64,000 nt of DNA from Lysobacter ciconiae (GTDB taxonomy: Bacteria; Pseudomonadota; Gammaproteobacteria; Xanthomonadales; Xanthomonadaceae). Within the stretch, counting starts at the first letter, position 1. Every line of letters begins with the position of its first letter. This document shows, in pieces, positions 24,644 to 33,110 of this stretch. The stretch covers positions 1,161,001-1,225,000 of the forward strand of contig NZ_CP063656.1 in assembly GCF_015209725.1 (NCBI RefSeq), written 5' to 3'. The translations under genes were made by a program, and so were the position numbers. Below the pieces are notes generated by a model, which was given only the letters and a program-made list of their open reading frames with translations, did no database searches and was not told where the DNA came from.

Positions 24644-26116
24644 TCAGACCTTGGGGTGGCGCAGCGTGCTGTGACGGTAGCCGTAGGCGAGGTAAATGAA
24701 CAGACCGATACCGATCCAGCTCAGCAACAGATCCCAATGTTCGGAAAAGGGCTGGACGAAAAGGTACAGGCAGGAAACCACGCCCAGCGGGCAGATCACT
24801 CCGGCCATCGGCACCTTGAACGGACGCGGCAGGTCGGGCCGCGTCCGGCGCAGGATCAGCACGCCAGCGCAGACGGTCGCGAACGCCAGCAGGGTGCCCA
24901 TCGAGACCATTTCGCCGAGCAGGTTGATCGGCAGGAACCCGGCCAGCGCCGCAGCGACGATGCCGACCAGCACTGTCCCGACGTAGGGCGTGTGGTATTT
25001 CGGGTGCACCTTGCCGAAGAACGCCGGCAACAGGCCGTCGCGCGCCATGGTGTAGAAGATCCGCGGCTGGCCCATCAGCATCACCAGGATCACCGAGGAC
25101 AGGCCGGCAATCGCCGCTACCTGCACCGCCATCTGCAACCAGTGCAGGTCCGGATAGTTGTCGAGCGCGGTGGAGACCGGCTCGGGCGTCGCCAGCAGCG
25201 GGTAGGGCATGATCCCCGTCAGCACCGCGCACACCAGGATGTAGAGGATCGTGCACACCACCAGCGAGCCGAGGATGCCGATGGGCATGTCGCGCTGCGG
25301 GTTCCTGGCTTCGCCGGCCGCGGTGGAGACCGCGTCGAAGCCGATATAGGCAAAGAACACGATGGCGGCCGCGCGCACCACCCCGCTGGCGCCGAACCGG
25401 CCGGGGCCTTCGTTTTCCGGGATGAACGGCTGCCAGTTGGCAACGTCGATGTACTGCGCGCCAAACGCGATGAACAGCAGGATGACCGTCACCTTGATCG
25501 CCACCACGACCGAATTGACGAACGCCGATTGGGTGATGCCGACATAGCCCACGCCGCTGATGGCCGCGATGATGAACACCGCCGGCAGGTTGAGCAGCGC
25601 GCCACTTCGCACCAGTTCGCCATTGACCACGGTGAAAGGCGCACTGGCCAGTTGCGCGGGCAGCGCCAAGTCGAAGGTGCGCAGAAATGCATTCAGGTAA
25701 CCCGACCAGCCCACCGCGACCGTCGAGGCCGCGAACAGGTATTCCAGCACCAGGCACCAGCCGATGAACCAGGCCACGCCTTCGCCAAGGGTGGCGTAGG
25801 AGTAGGAGTACGCGCTGCCGGACACCGGCAGCATGGCGGCGAACTCGGCGTAGCAAAGACCCGCGAATGCACAGGCAATGCCGGCCAGCACGAAACTGAG
25901 CATGATCGCCGGTCCGGCGTGTTCGGCTGCCGCTTGGCCGGTGAGCACGAAAATGCCGGCGCCGACCACCGCGCCCACGCCCAGCAGCAACAACTGGGTA
26001 GCCGTCAGCGTCCGGCGCAGGTGCGATTCGCCCTCCAGGTTGCCTTCCACAGGCTCCCCGGCATCGACGTGACCCGCCGGCTGGATCGGCTTGGTCATCA
26101 ACAGATTCTTGAGCAT
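24644..26116 (-). CDS. APC-superfamily amino acid permease (cationic amino acid transporter-like)
   Basis: The protein has about twelve to fourteen hydrophobic segments. It contains LLLGVGAVVGAGIFVLTG, the glycine-rich first helix of APC permeases, and AYIGFDAVSTAAGEARNPQ, the conserved sixth-helix/loop motif of the CAT subfamily. It is therefore expected to move amino acids across the inner membrane. The start is set at 26116 (MLKNLLMTK), which resembles other CAT-type N-termini; 26161 would add 15 residues. It is the first gene of the APC-NhaC-NSS run. Confidence 0.85.
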   Translation of the reverse strand: MLKNLLMTKPIQPAGHVDAGEPVEGNLEGESHLRRTLTATQLLLLGVGAVVGAGIFVLTGQAAAEHAGPAIMLSFVLAGIACAFAGLCYAEFAAMLPVSGSAYSYSYATLGEGVAWFIGWCLVLEYLFAASTVAVGWSGYLNAFLRTFDLALPAQLASAPFTVVNGELVRSGALLNLPAVFIIAAISGVGYVGITQSAFVNSVVVAIKVTVILLFIAFGAQYIDVANWQPFIPENEGPGRFGASGVVRAAAIVFFAYIGFDAVSTAAGEARNPQRDMPIGILGSLVVCTILYILVCAVLTGIMPYPLLATPEPVSTALDNYPDLHWLQMAVQVAAIAGLSSVILVMLMGQPRIFYTMARDGLLPAFFGKVHPKYHTPYVGTVLVGIVAAALAGFLPINLLGEMVSMGTLLAFATVCAGVLILRRTRPDLPRPFKVPMAGVICPLGVVSCLYLFVQPFSEHWDLLLSWIGIGLFIYLAYGYRHSTLRHPKV

Positions 26117-26292
26117 GGGAACCCCAACGACTGGCGCGCGGCGTGGGCGGTGCTGCGTCACCTTGCGCGGCTGCGTTCGGGCAAGCGACCGGTCACCTTA
26201 CCGCAGTCCCGAAAGCACCGGCAAGCCGAATTTGTGGGCCCTGTGAAGCCGTCATAATCGGCGTCCTGATCCCGCGGGAAGTGCCGTTGCGC

Positions 26293-26877
26293 ATGCCGAA
26301 TCCAGTTCGTGACCCATGCCGGGACCTGTTGCAGGCGCTGGACGACTACGGTCGGCGATGGCCGGACGAAGGCGCGGTCGTCGCGCGCTTCCAGGGCCTG
26401 CTGGAGGACCGTAACGATCCGTTTTCACGCTCACGCCTGACGGGTCACTTCACCGCATCGGCGTGGCTGGTGGACCGCCGCGGCACGCGCGTGCTGCTGA
26501 CCCATCACCGCAAGCTGGAGCGCTGGCTGCAACTGGGCGGCCATGCCGACGGCGAGCGGGACCTGGCGGCGGTGGCGCTGCTGGAAGCGCAGGAGGAGTC
26601 GGGACTGCCGGGCCTGCGCATGGAGCGCGAACTGTTCGATCTGGACCGGCACTGGATACCCGCGCGCGGCGACGTGCCGGGCCACTGGCATTACGACGCC
26701 CGCTACGTCGTGCACGCCGGCGACGATGAGCAGTACGTGGTCAGCGCCGAATCACTGGATCTGGCGTGGCGGGACATCCAACGGATCGCGAGTGGTGGCG
26801 ACGGCGCCGGCACCTACGACGCCGCGTTGCAGCGCATGGCGCGCAAATGGCTGCAACGCCATGGAAACGATCAGTAG
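26293..26877 (+). CDS. Nudix hydrolase
   Basis: The 194-residue protein holds a Nudix box at about residues 84-106, starting GGHADGE and ending LEAQEESGL. The metal-binding glutamates are kept, but the usual arginine of the REUXEE segment is a leucine. Nudix enzymes cleave nucleoside diphosphates linked to another group; the substrate here is unknown. The ATG at 26293 has GGGAAG 12 bp upstream. A CATAAT element at 26253-26258 may be its -10. Its 3' end overlaps the serA 3' end by 7 bp. Confidence 0.82.
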   Translation: MPNPVRDPCRDLLQALDDYGRRWPDEGAVVARFQGLLEDRNDPFSRSRLTGHFTASAWLVDRRGTRVLLTHHRKLERWLQLGGHADGERDLAAVALLEAQEESGLPGLRMERELFDLDRHWIPARGDVPGHWHYDARYVVHAGDDEQYVVSAESLDLAWRDIQRIASGGDGAGTYDAALQRMARKWLQRHGNDQ

Positions 26878-28103
26878 AGGATGCGCGTGCGCAGCGTGCC
26901 GGGGATCGCCTTCAGCAGGCTCTTCAGCTCGTCGCCCTGCGCGCCGGTCGCGCTCACGTCGATCACCACGTAGCCGACCTCCGGATTCGTGCGCAGGTAC
27001 TGGCCGTCGATGTTGAGCCCGAGCTGGGCGAAGATCTCGTTGATCCGCGACAGCACACCGGGAATATTGCGATGGATGTGCAGCAAGCGCAGGCTGCCCT
27101 CATGCCCCGGCAGCGTCACTTCGGGGAAGTTGACCGCCGACAGGGTGGTGCCGTTGTCGCTGTAGCGGACCAGTTTTGCCGCCACCTCCACGCCGATGTT
27201 GTCCTGCGCCTCCAGCGTGCTGCCACCCACGTGCGGCGTCAGGATGACGTTGTCGATCCCGACCAGCGGGCTGCTGAAGAGGTCCTGGTTGCTGCCCGGC
27301 TCGACCGGGAACACGTCGACCGCCGCGCCTCCGAGTCGGCCGTCCCGGAGCGCGGCGGCGAGCGCGTCCACGTCGACCACCGTGCCGCGCGCGGCGTTGA
27401 TCAGGTGCGCACCCGGACGCATCCGCGCGATCTGCGCGGCGCCGATCATGTTGCGCGTGGCCGGAGTCTCGGGCACGTGCAGGGTCACCACGTCGCTGCG
27501 CTCCAGCAGGTCCTCCAGGTTGGCCGTGGGATGCGCGTTGCCCAGGCTGAGCTTGTCCTCGATGTCGTGGAACAACACGTGCATCCCCAGCGCCTCGGCG
27601 ATCACCCCGACCTGCGTGCCGATGTGGCCGTAGCCGACGATGCCGATGGTCTTGCCGCGCGCCTCGTGGCTGCCGGCCGCGCTCTTGATCCAGCCGCCGC
27701 GATGGCAGGCGGCGTTCTTCTGTGGGATGCCACGCAGCAGCATGACGGTCTCGGCGATCACCAGCTCGGCGACGCTGCGGGTGTTGGAGTAGGGCGCGTT
27801 GAACACCGGGATGCCCGCCAGCTCGGCCGCATGCAGGTCGACCTGGCTGGTGCCGATGCAGAAGCAGCCAATTGCAATCAGGCGCTGGGCATGGGCGAGG
27901 ACGTCGGCGGTGAGGTGGGTGCGCGAGCGGATACCGACAATGTGCGCCTCGGCGATCTCGCGCTTGAGCTGGTCGTCGGGCAAGGCCTTGTCGTGCAGCA
28001 CGATCTGCGAGTATCCGGACTCGCGGAATCGATCCACGGCACTCTGGCTGACGCCCTCCAGCAACAGGACGCGGATGTCGGTTTTGGGGTAGGACGTTTT
28101 CAT
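26871..28103 (-). CDS. serA: D-3-phosphoglycerate dehydrogenase
   Basis: It oxidises 3-phosphoglycerate to 3-phosphohydroxypyruvate in serine synthesis and can also reduce 2-oxoglutarate to D-2-hydroxyglutarate. The substrate-binding segment GIRSRTHLT, the Rossmann motif GIVGYGHIGTQVG, the catalytic region NAARGTVVD and HVGGSTLEAQ, and a C-terminal ACT domain of about 75 residues are visible. The ATG at 28103 gives 410 residues, the same length as Escherichia coli SerA. It is divergent from the D-2-hydroxyglutarate dehydrogenase gene, with 136 bp between. Confidence 0.95.
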   Translation of the reverse strand: MKTSYPKTDIRVLLLEGVSQSAVDRFRESGYSQIVLHDKALPDDQLKREIAEAHIVGIRSRTHLTADVLAHAQRLIAIGCFCIGTSQVDLHAAELAGIPVFNAPYSNTRSVAELVIAETVMLLRGIPQKNAACHRGGWIKSAAGSHEARGKTIGIVGYGHIGTQVGVIAEALGMHVLFHDIEDKLSLGNAHPTANLEDLLERSDVVTLHVPETPATRNMIGAAQIARMRPGAHLINAARGTVVDVDALAAALRDGRLGGAAVDVFPVEPGSNQDLFSSPLVGIDNVILTPHVGGSTLEAQDNIGVEVAAKLVRYSDNGTTLSAVNFPEVTLPGHEGSLRLLHIHRNIPGVLSRINEIFAQLGLNIDGQYLRTNPEVGYVVIDVSATGAQGDELKSLLKAIPGTLRTRILY

Positions 28104-28163
28104 GGTCACGGCGGCTGCGGGGCGGAAACGTGGACCCCGAATATCGCAGAAACGGCGTGTGAT

Positions 28164-28178
28164 TGCTGCGACGCAGCA
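28164..28178. promoter_or_regulatory. Candidate operator between serA and the D-2-HG dehydrogenase gene
   Basis: TGCTGCG A CGCAGCA is a perfect 7-bp-arm palindrome lying between the two divergent starts (61 bp from serA and 62 bp from the dehydrogenase). Its central position fits a shared regulator site. No regulator gene is adjacent. Confidence 0.35.
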
Positions 28179-28239
28179 CTGGACGCGGCCGACGGCCTGC
28201 TGGCACGCTGGATGCGTCGTCCTTGAAGCCCTGGCCACA

Positions 28240-29640
28240 ATGAATTCTGCAGTCATCGCGTCCCTGCTTGCCGCCGTGCCCGGCCTGATGCTCAAAACCG
28301 ATCCCGCCGACCTGGAGCATTACGGCCGCGACTGGACCCGGCGCTGGACCCCGGCGCCGCTGGCGATCGCGTTTCCCGAATCGGCGCAGCAGGTGCAGGC
28401 GATCGTGCGCTGGGCGCGTGTCGAAGGCGTGGCGATCGTGCCGTCGGGCGGGCGCACCGGGCTGTCCGGCGGTGCCGTGGCCGCGCATGGCGAACTGGTC
28501 CTGAGCCTGGAGCGCATGGCGAAGGTGCTCGGCTTCGACGCGGTGGACCGCACGCTGACGGTACAGGCCGGCACCCCGCTGGAGGCGGTGCACAACGCCG
28601 CGCGCGAGCACGAGCTTGCCTACCCGGTCGACTTCGCCTCGCGCGGCTCGTGCTCCATCGGCGGCACCATCGCGACCAACGCGGGCGGCATCCGGGTGAT
28701 CCGCTACGGCAACACGCGCGAGTGGATCGCCGGCCTGAAGGTGGTGACCGGCGCCGGTGACCTGCTTGAGCTCAACCGGTCGTTGATCAAGAACTCCAGT
28801 GGCTATGACCTGCGCCATTTGTTCATCGGTTCGGAAGGCACGCTGGGGATCGTGGTTGAGGCCACCCTGCGACTGACGGCGCCGTCCGCGCCCACCAACG
28901 TCATGTTGCTGGCGCTGCCGTCCTTCGAGGCGCTGATGGACGTGTTCGCGATCCTGCGCAGCCATCTCGCGCTGGAGGCGTTCGAGTTTTTTACCGACCG
29001 CGCGCTGGCGCACGTGCTGGCGCATGGCGCGCAGGCCCCCTTTGCCGAGGTCCATCCTTACTACGTCGTGGCCGAATTCGAGGCGGCCGACGAGGCGCAG
29101 GAAGCCGCCGCGCTGGCCGCGTTCGAAGCCTGCGCGGAGACGGGACTGGTCAGCGACGCCGTACTGAGCAGCAGTGACGCTCAGGCCGCGCAGCTGTGGC
29201 GCCTGCGCGAAGGCATCACCGAAAGCCTGGCCGCGTTCCGTCCCTACAAGAACGATGTCTCGGTGCGCGTCTCGGCCATGCCGGCGTTCCTGGCCGAGGC
29301 GCAAGCGTTGCTGGCGGCGGGCTACCCCGGCTTCGAGGTTGTCTGGTTCGGCCATATCGGAGATGGCAACCTGCACATCAATGTGCTCACCCCCGAGGGC
29401 ATGGGGGAGACGGAGTTCGTCGCGCGTTGCAGCGAGGTCACCGACACGCTGGCCGACATCCTCCAGCGACATGGCGGCAGTATCTCCGCCGAGCACGGCA
29501 TCGGACTGGTCAAGAAGCCGTGGCTGGAGAGCACCCGCAGCGCGGAGGAGATCGCAGTGATGCGCGGCATTCGCCAGGTGCTCGACCCGTCGGGAATCAT
29601 GAATCCCGGCAAGTTGTTCGACAGCCGACCCGCGGCGTAG
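28240..29640 (+). CDS. FAD-linked D-2-hydroxyglutarate dehydrogenase
   Basis: The 466-residue protein has the FAD-binding type 4 (PCMH/GlcD-like) domain with VPSGGRTGLSGGAV, GTIATNAGGIRVIRYGNTR and FIGSEGTLGIV. The C-terminal part has WFGHIGDGNLHIN (metal-binding histidines) and SAEHGIGLVKKPW. GlcD-type enzymes oxidise D-2-hydroxy acids. Divergence from serA points to D-2-hydroxyglutarate, since in Pseudomonas the adjacent D2HGDH removes the by-product that drives SerA. The ATG at 28240 starts directly at the family N-terminus. D-lactate dehydrogenase activity is the alternative. Confidence 0.88.
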   Translation: MNSAVIASLLAAVPGLMLKTDPADLEHYGRDWTRRWTPAPLAIAFPESAQQVQAIVRWARVEGVAIVPSGGRTGLSGGAVAAHGELVLSLERMAKVLGFDAVDRTLTVQAGTPLEAVHNAAREHELAYPVDFASRGSCSIGGTIATNAGGIRVIRYGNTREWIAGLKVVTGAGDLLELNRSLIKNSSGYDLRHLFIGSEGTLGIVVEATLRLTAPSAPTNVMLLALPSFEALMDVFAILRSHLALEAFEFFTDRALAHVLAHGAQAPFAEVHPYYVVAEFEAADEAQEAAALAAFEACAETGLVSDAVLSSSDAQAAQLWRLREGITESLAAFRPYKNDVSVRVSAMPAFLAEAQALLAAGYPGFEVVWFGHIGDGNLHINVLTPEGMGETEFVARCSEVTDTLADILQRHGGSISAEHGIGLVKKPWLESTRSAEEIAVMRGIRQVLDPSGIMNPGKLFDSRPAA

Positions 29641-29730
29641 GTGGCTTTGCGCTGCGCCGGGCATGCGGATCGCGCGCTGCAGCGGTACCCTCTGCGCGCA
29701 ACGCTCTTTTCCGCCACGAGACTTCCGCCA

Positions 29731-30051
29731 ATGATCCGATTCCGCCTGCTCGCTGTTCTGGTGCTCTGCACTGCCTCCGCCGGCGCGTTTGCGTCCGCCA
29801 CGTCCACGACCTCCGACGCGATCAGCGGCGCGGTGAAGGGAACGTCCAACGGCGTGTCGGCCAGCAGCGGGTCCTTCAGCGACAACCGCATCGTGCTGGC
29901 TGCCCGTGATGATGCGGCGAGCTTCGTCGCCAGCGACGGCGCGATCCGCGGCGTCCAGCTGGAGGCGGCACTGGCACTGCTGCGCGCCGAACTGCTCCAG
30001 GCGGAGGGTGCCAGTGACCTCGCGCTGGCGCAGGCGATCCTCGCGTTCTGA
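29731..30051 (+). CDS. DUF2388 family exported protein
   Basis: The 106-residue product has a signal peptide cleaved near FASA, a Ser/Thr-rich middle, and the family's conserved C-terminal half (LAARDDAASFVASDGAIRG, then LALAQAILAF at the end). DUF2388 proteins are known from Pseudomonas and related genera; their function is unknown. It precedes the DUF4105 gene by 100 bp on the same strand, a pairing also seen in pseudomonads. The ATG at 29731 begins the signal peptide. Confidence 0.8.
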   Translation: MIRFRLLAVLVLCTASAGAFASATSTTSDAISGAVKGTSNGVSASSGSFSDNRIVLAARDDAASFVASDGAIRGVQLEAALALLRAELLQAEGASDLALAQAILAF

Positions 30052-30152
30052 TCGGCGTCTTGGGGTGCGTGTGATTTGCGGCCGCGGTACGTTTTCGCGT
30101 CTTAGGCGTTTCTGCACGGCCACACATCGTTGCGACGGATAAGGCGCTTGGT

Positions 30153-32099
30153 GTGAACCGTATTGCCAGTGGGATACTGCGGCTGTGTGGCTTGGTGCTG
30201 GCGGCGGGACTGTGGTGCCCGTGGGGCGCCGCACACGCCGGGTTGCGGCTGGAACTCGATTCCGACGGGCTCAGCGCACAGCAGGTGGCCGCCACCCAAA
30301 GTCTGCTGGACGACGCGCTTACCCGCTTGCCTCCCTCACTGCTGGCGCAGACAGACCAGACCCTTACTGTTCGGTGGAGCGACCGGTTGCCGCATGCGAC
30401 CACCGGCCGCGCGCGGTCCCGGGCGCTGCTGCTCAACCGGCGACTGCTGCCACTTCTGGAGGCGGAACTTGCCGCTTCGTCCGACGAGGTGGACGCGTCG
30501 CAGAACCGCGTCGCTTACGGCGCCAATCCGGCGCAGCAAACACCGCATCCATCTGCCGCAGGCCGGAGCGCACGCACCGAGATAATGGCGACCCTGCTGC
30601 ACGAGGTGGCGCATTTCCACGACCGCCACACGGGGCTTTCGGCGGATCCGCGTCTGCTGGATCTCGCCGGCTGGCAGGTCAAGGTCAAGCGGCCGCGTGC
30701 GCGCGCGTCGGAGAACCCGTTCGTTGACCGAACGCCCGATCCGTATGAGCTGACCAGCCCGCGCGAGTTCCTCGCGGTCAACCTGGAACACTTCCTGCTG
30801 GACCCGGAGTACGCCTGCCGCCGCCCGGCGCTGCACCGCTATTTCAGCGCGCACTTCGGCTGGGCACCGCCGCACGAGGACTGCTCACCGGGCTTCACCT
30901 ATCTCGCGGTGGATGCCGACGGCGATATCGCAGGCGACGGCGCCGCGCTGGCGACGCTGGACCCGGCGCGGGTGACCTCGATCGAATACCTGCTGGCCGA
31001 GGGCAACAGCGAGCCGATGAGCCGCTGGGGCCACAGCATGCTACGCCTGGTCGTGTGCGCGCCTGGGCGGCCGCCGGGGCCGGACTGCCGGCTGGATCTG
31101 CATCACCATGTGGTGCTGTCGTTCCGTGCCTTTGTCGACGACGTGCAGCTGTCCAGCTGGCGCGGCCTGACGGGGTCGTATCCCTCGCGCCTGTTCGTGC
31201 TGCCGCTGGCGCAGGTGGTCGACGAGTACACGCGCGACCAGCTGCGCGGGCTGCAGTCCATTCCATTGCAACTGGAGCGTGACGAGATCGCCGCGCTGCT
31301 GGAGCGTGCAGCCCGGCTGCACTGGAGCTACGACGGGCGCTATTACTTCATCAGCAACAACTGCGCGGTGGAGACCTTCAAGCTGCTGCACGACGGTGTC
31401 CCGCGGCTGGCGCAGTCGCGTATCGATGCGATCACGCCGACGGGTCTGTTGCGCAAGCTCGAACGAGCCGATATCGCCGATGCCGGCGTGCTTGAGGACG
31501 CCGCGGAAGCGCGCCGGCTCGGTTATCGGTTCGACTCCCTGCGCGAGCGCTACCAGGCCATGTTCGAGATCGCGCGCGGCGAACTGGCGCTGCCGCAAAC
31601 GAGGGTGGAAGACTGGTTCACGCTGGGTGCTTCCGCCCGCCGCGCCCATTTTGATGACGCCGGCACCCGCGCGACCGCGGCGCTCCTGTTGCTGGAAGAG
31701 TCGGCGCGGCGTCGGCAGCTGGTGTTGGCACGGCAGGAGTTGAAACGCCGTTTCCTGGGTTCGCGCAGTGACCCGGAGGTGGGCGCGTTCGCGGACGTCG
31801 ACGCCACACTGCAGCAGATCCTTGTTGACAGCGGGTTCCTCAGTCGACCGGCCACGCTCTTCGCCGGCGAGCCGGGCTATGGTCTGCCGCAGCCAGCGGA
31901 AATCGACGCGCTGCAAACCGACGCCGCCGCCCGAACCCGGCGCCTGGCGGCATTGGGCAACCAATTGACCTCAGGGGTGGAGGCGCTGCTGGATACCGCC
32001 GTGCGCGACGAACTCGCCGCGACGGCAGAAAACCTGCAGTCGCTGCGTACACAGATGGGTCGGCTCAACCGCGAGGCGGGCGGGCTGGAACTGCGGTAA
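30153..32099 (+). CDS. DUF4105 domain (Lnb N-terminal-like) exported protein
   Basis: The 648-residue protein has a signal peptide ending near AAHAG. The N-terminal half contains LLHEVAHFHDRH, a zinc-peptidase-like HExxH motif. The middle has the DUF4105 motifs EPMSRWGHSMLRL and YYFISNNCAVETFKLL, with Cys and His residues typical of a papain-like fold. The C-terminal part is helical and polar. It probably acts in the periplasm or outer membrane; substrate unknown. The start is a GTG at 30153. The HExxH motif plus the Cys/His region suggests two possible catalytic sites. Confidence 0.78.
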   Translation: MNRIASGILRLCGLVLAAGLWCPWGAAHAGLRLELDSDGLSAQQVAATQSLLDDALTRLPPSLLAQTDQTLTVRWSDRLPHATTGRARSRALLLNRRLLPLLEAELAASSDEVDASQNRVAYGANPAQQTPHPSAAGRSARTEIMATLLHEVAHFHDRHTGLSADPRLLDLAGWQVKVKRPRARASENPFVDRTPDPYELTSPREFLAVNLEHFLLDPEYACRRPALHRYFSAHFGWAPPHEDCSPGFTYLAVDADGDIAGDGAALATLDPARVTSIEYLLAEGNSEPMSRWGHSMLRLVVCAPGRPPGPDCRLDLHHHVVLSFRAFVDDVQLSSWRGLTGSYPSRLFVLPLAQVVDEYTRDQLRGLQSIPLQLERDEIAALLERAARLHWSYDGRYYFISNNCAVETFKLLHDGVPRLAQSRIDAITPTGLLRKLERADIADAGVLEDAAEARRLGYRFDSLRERYQAMFEIARGELALPQTRVEDWFTLGASARRAHFDDAGTRATAALLLLEESARRRQLVLARQELKRRFLGSRSDPEVGAFADVDATLQQILVDSGFLSRPATLFAGEPGYGLPQPAEIDALQTDAAARTRRLAALGNQLTSGVEALLDTAVRDELAATAENLQSLRTQMGRLNREAGGLELR

Positions 32100-32140
32100 G
32101 CCGCAGCTCGTGGCATCGTTGCCACGCGACCGACTCGACC

Positions 32141-32235
32141 CGTCACCTGTCACCCGTCACCTGTCACCTGTCACAGCCGCAGGCGCAGTCGCAGCCTCAG
32201 CCGCCGACAGATGCCGACAGATGTCGACAGGTGCC
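32141..32235. repeat. Short tandem repeats in a convergent intergenic region
   Basis: Five heptamers of the form (C/T)GTCACC or TGTCACA run from 32141 to 32175, and three 10-bp units ending CGACAG follow at 32201-32230. CACCTGTC (32165-32172) and GACAGGTG (32226-32233) are reverse complements, so the region can form a long hairpin between the ends of the DUF4105 gene and efpL. Confidence 0.7.
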
Positions 32236-32253
32236 GAATTTCGTTGCGTTCGC

Positions 32254-32820
32254 TCAGTCCGCGCGGCCGGCAAACTCGCCGCTGCTGGTGCTGACCAAGA
32301 CCCGCTCGCCGGTGGCGATGTACTCGGGAACCATGATCTCCAGGCCGGTCGACAGGCGCGCCGGCTTGGGCCGCTTGGTCGCCGTGCCGCCCTTGAGCTC
32401 GGGCGGCGTCTCGATGACTTCCATCGCCACGCTCGCCGGCAACTGCAGCCCGACCGGGAGGTCGTCGATGATCTGCACGTAGCAACCCGACAGGTCGTCG
32501 ACGATGTAGCCGGCGTCGTCGCCGACCGTCGCCGCGTCCAGCGTGTAGGGCGTGTAGTCCTCGTCGTCCAGGAACACGAACGCGTCGCCGTCCCTGTAGG
32601 AGTAGGTGACCTGGCGCCGGCTGAGCTCGACTTCCCTGAGCTCGTCGTCGCCGCCCAGGCTCAGGTCGAACTTGTTGCCGCCGGGCACCGAGTACATGGT
32701 GAAGCGGAACTTGACGTTGCCGCCGCGGCCCTGCGCGGCGCTGCGCTCGATATCGCGCACCTGGTAGACGGTGCCGTTGTGCTCGACCACGTTTCCTTTC
32801 TTGACGTCGTAGGCTTTCAT
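32254..32820 (-). CDS. efpL: Elongation factor P-like protein EfpL (YeiP)
   Basis: The 188-residue protein has the three-domain EF-P layout and the EfpL-specific features DDEDYTPYTLD and the C-terminus FAGRAD. The domain I loop that reaches the peptidyl-transferase centre reads SAAQGRGGNV, with Arg32 at the tip. EfpL relieves ribosome stalling at certain proline-containing motifs, complementing EF-P. The ATG at 32820 overlaps the stop of the upstream membrane protein gene (ATGA), so it is translationally coupled to it. Confidence 0.9.
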   Translation of the reverse strand: MKAYDVKKGNVVEHNGTVYQVRDIERSAAQGRGGNVKFRFTMYSVPGGNKFDLSLGGDDELREVELSRRQVTYSYRDGDAFVFLDDEDYTPYTLDAATVGDDAGYIVDDLSGCYVQIIDDLPVGLQLPASVAMEVIETPPELKGGTATKRPKPARLSTGLEIMVPEYIATGERVLVSTSSGEFAGRAD

Positions 32821-33110
32821 TCTTGTTCTTCTGCAGGTGGAAGCGCACGGTAGATGCGCTCGTTGAGGATCCAGGTGATCGCTGCCCAGGCCGTGCCACC
32901 AAACGCGCACAGCACCGCGGCGACGCCGATCAGCAGTTCAAAGCGGGGGTTGCCGAAGCCGAATTTCGACCACATCAGCACGGCCATCAGCGCGAACATT
33001 CCGCCACCCCAGACCAGCAGGCCGCGGACCACCACGAACCGGCGCATGCCGCGTGCACGGATGGCCGGCCAGCGCCGCGCCAGCCGGGACGCACGCCGGC
33101 CGCCGGGCAT
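32817..33110 (-). CDS. Small two-pass membrane protein, unknown function
   Basis: The 97-residue product has an Arg-rich N-terminus and two hydrophobic segments at about residues 28-47 and 56-78. It ends in a short acidic tail. No family recognised. Its ATG overlaps the SDR gene stop and its TGA overlaps the efpL start, so it is held between them in a tight three-gene run. The Arg-rich N-terminus predicts a cytoplasmic N-terminus. Confidence 0.65.
   Translation of the reverse strand: MPGGRRASRLARRWPAIRARGMRRFVVVRGLLVWGGGMFALMAVLMWSKFGFGNPRFELLIGVAAVLCAFGGTAWAAITWILNERIYRALPPAEEQE

Noticed and set aside
27100..30234. Very long minus-strand open frame (over 1,000 codons) across the serA/dehydrogenase region
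   Set aside because: It is a mirror of well-supported genes on other frames. The translation is Arg-, Gly- and His-rich with no domain, as is usual for antisense frames in high-GC DNA.
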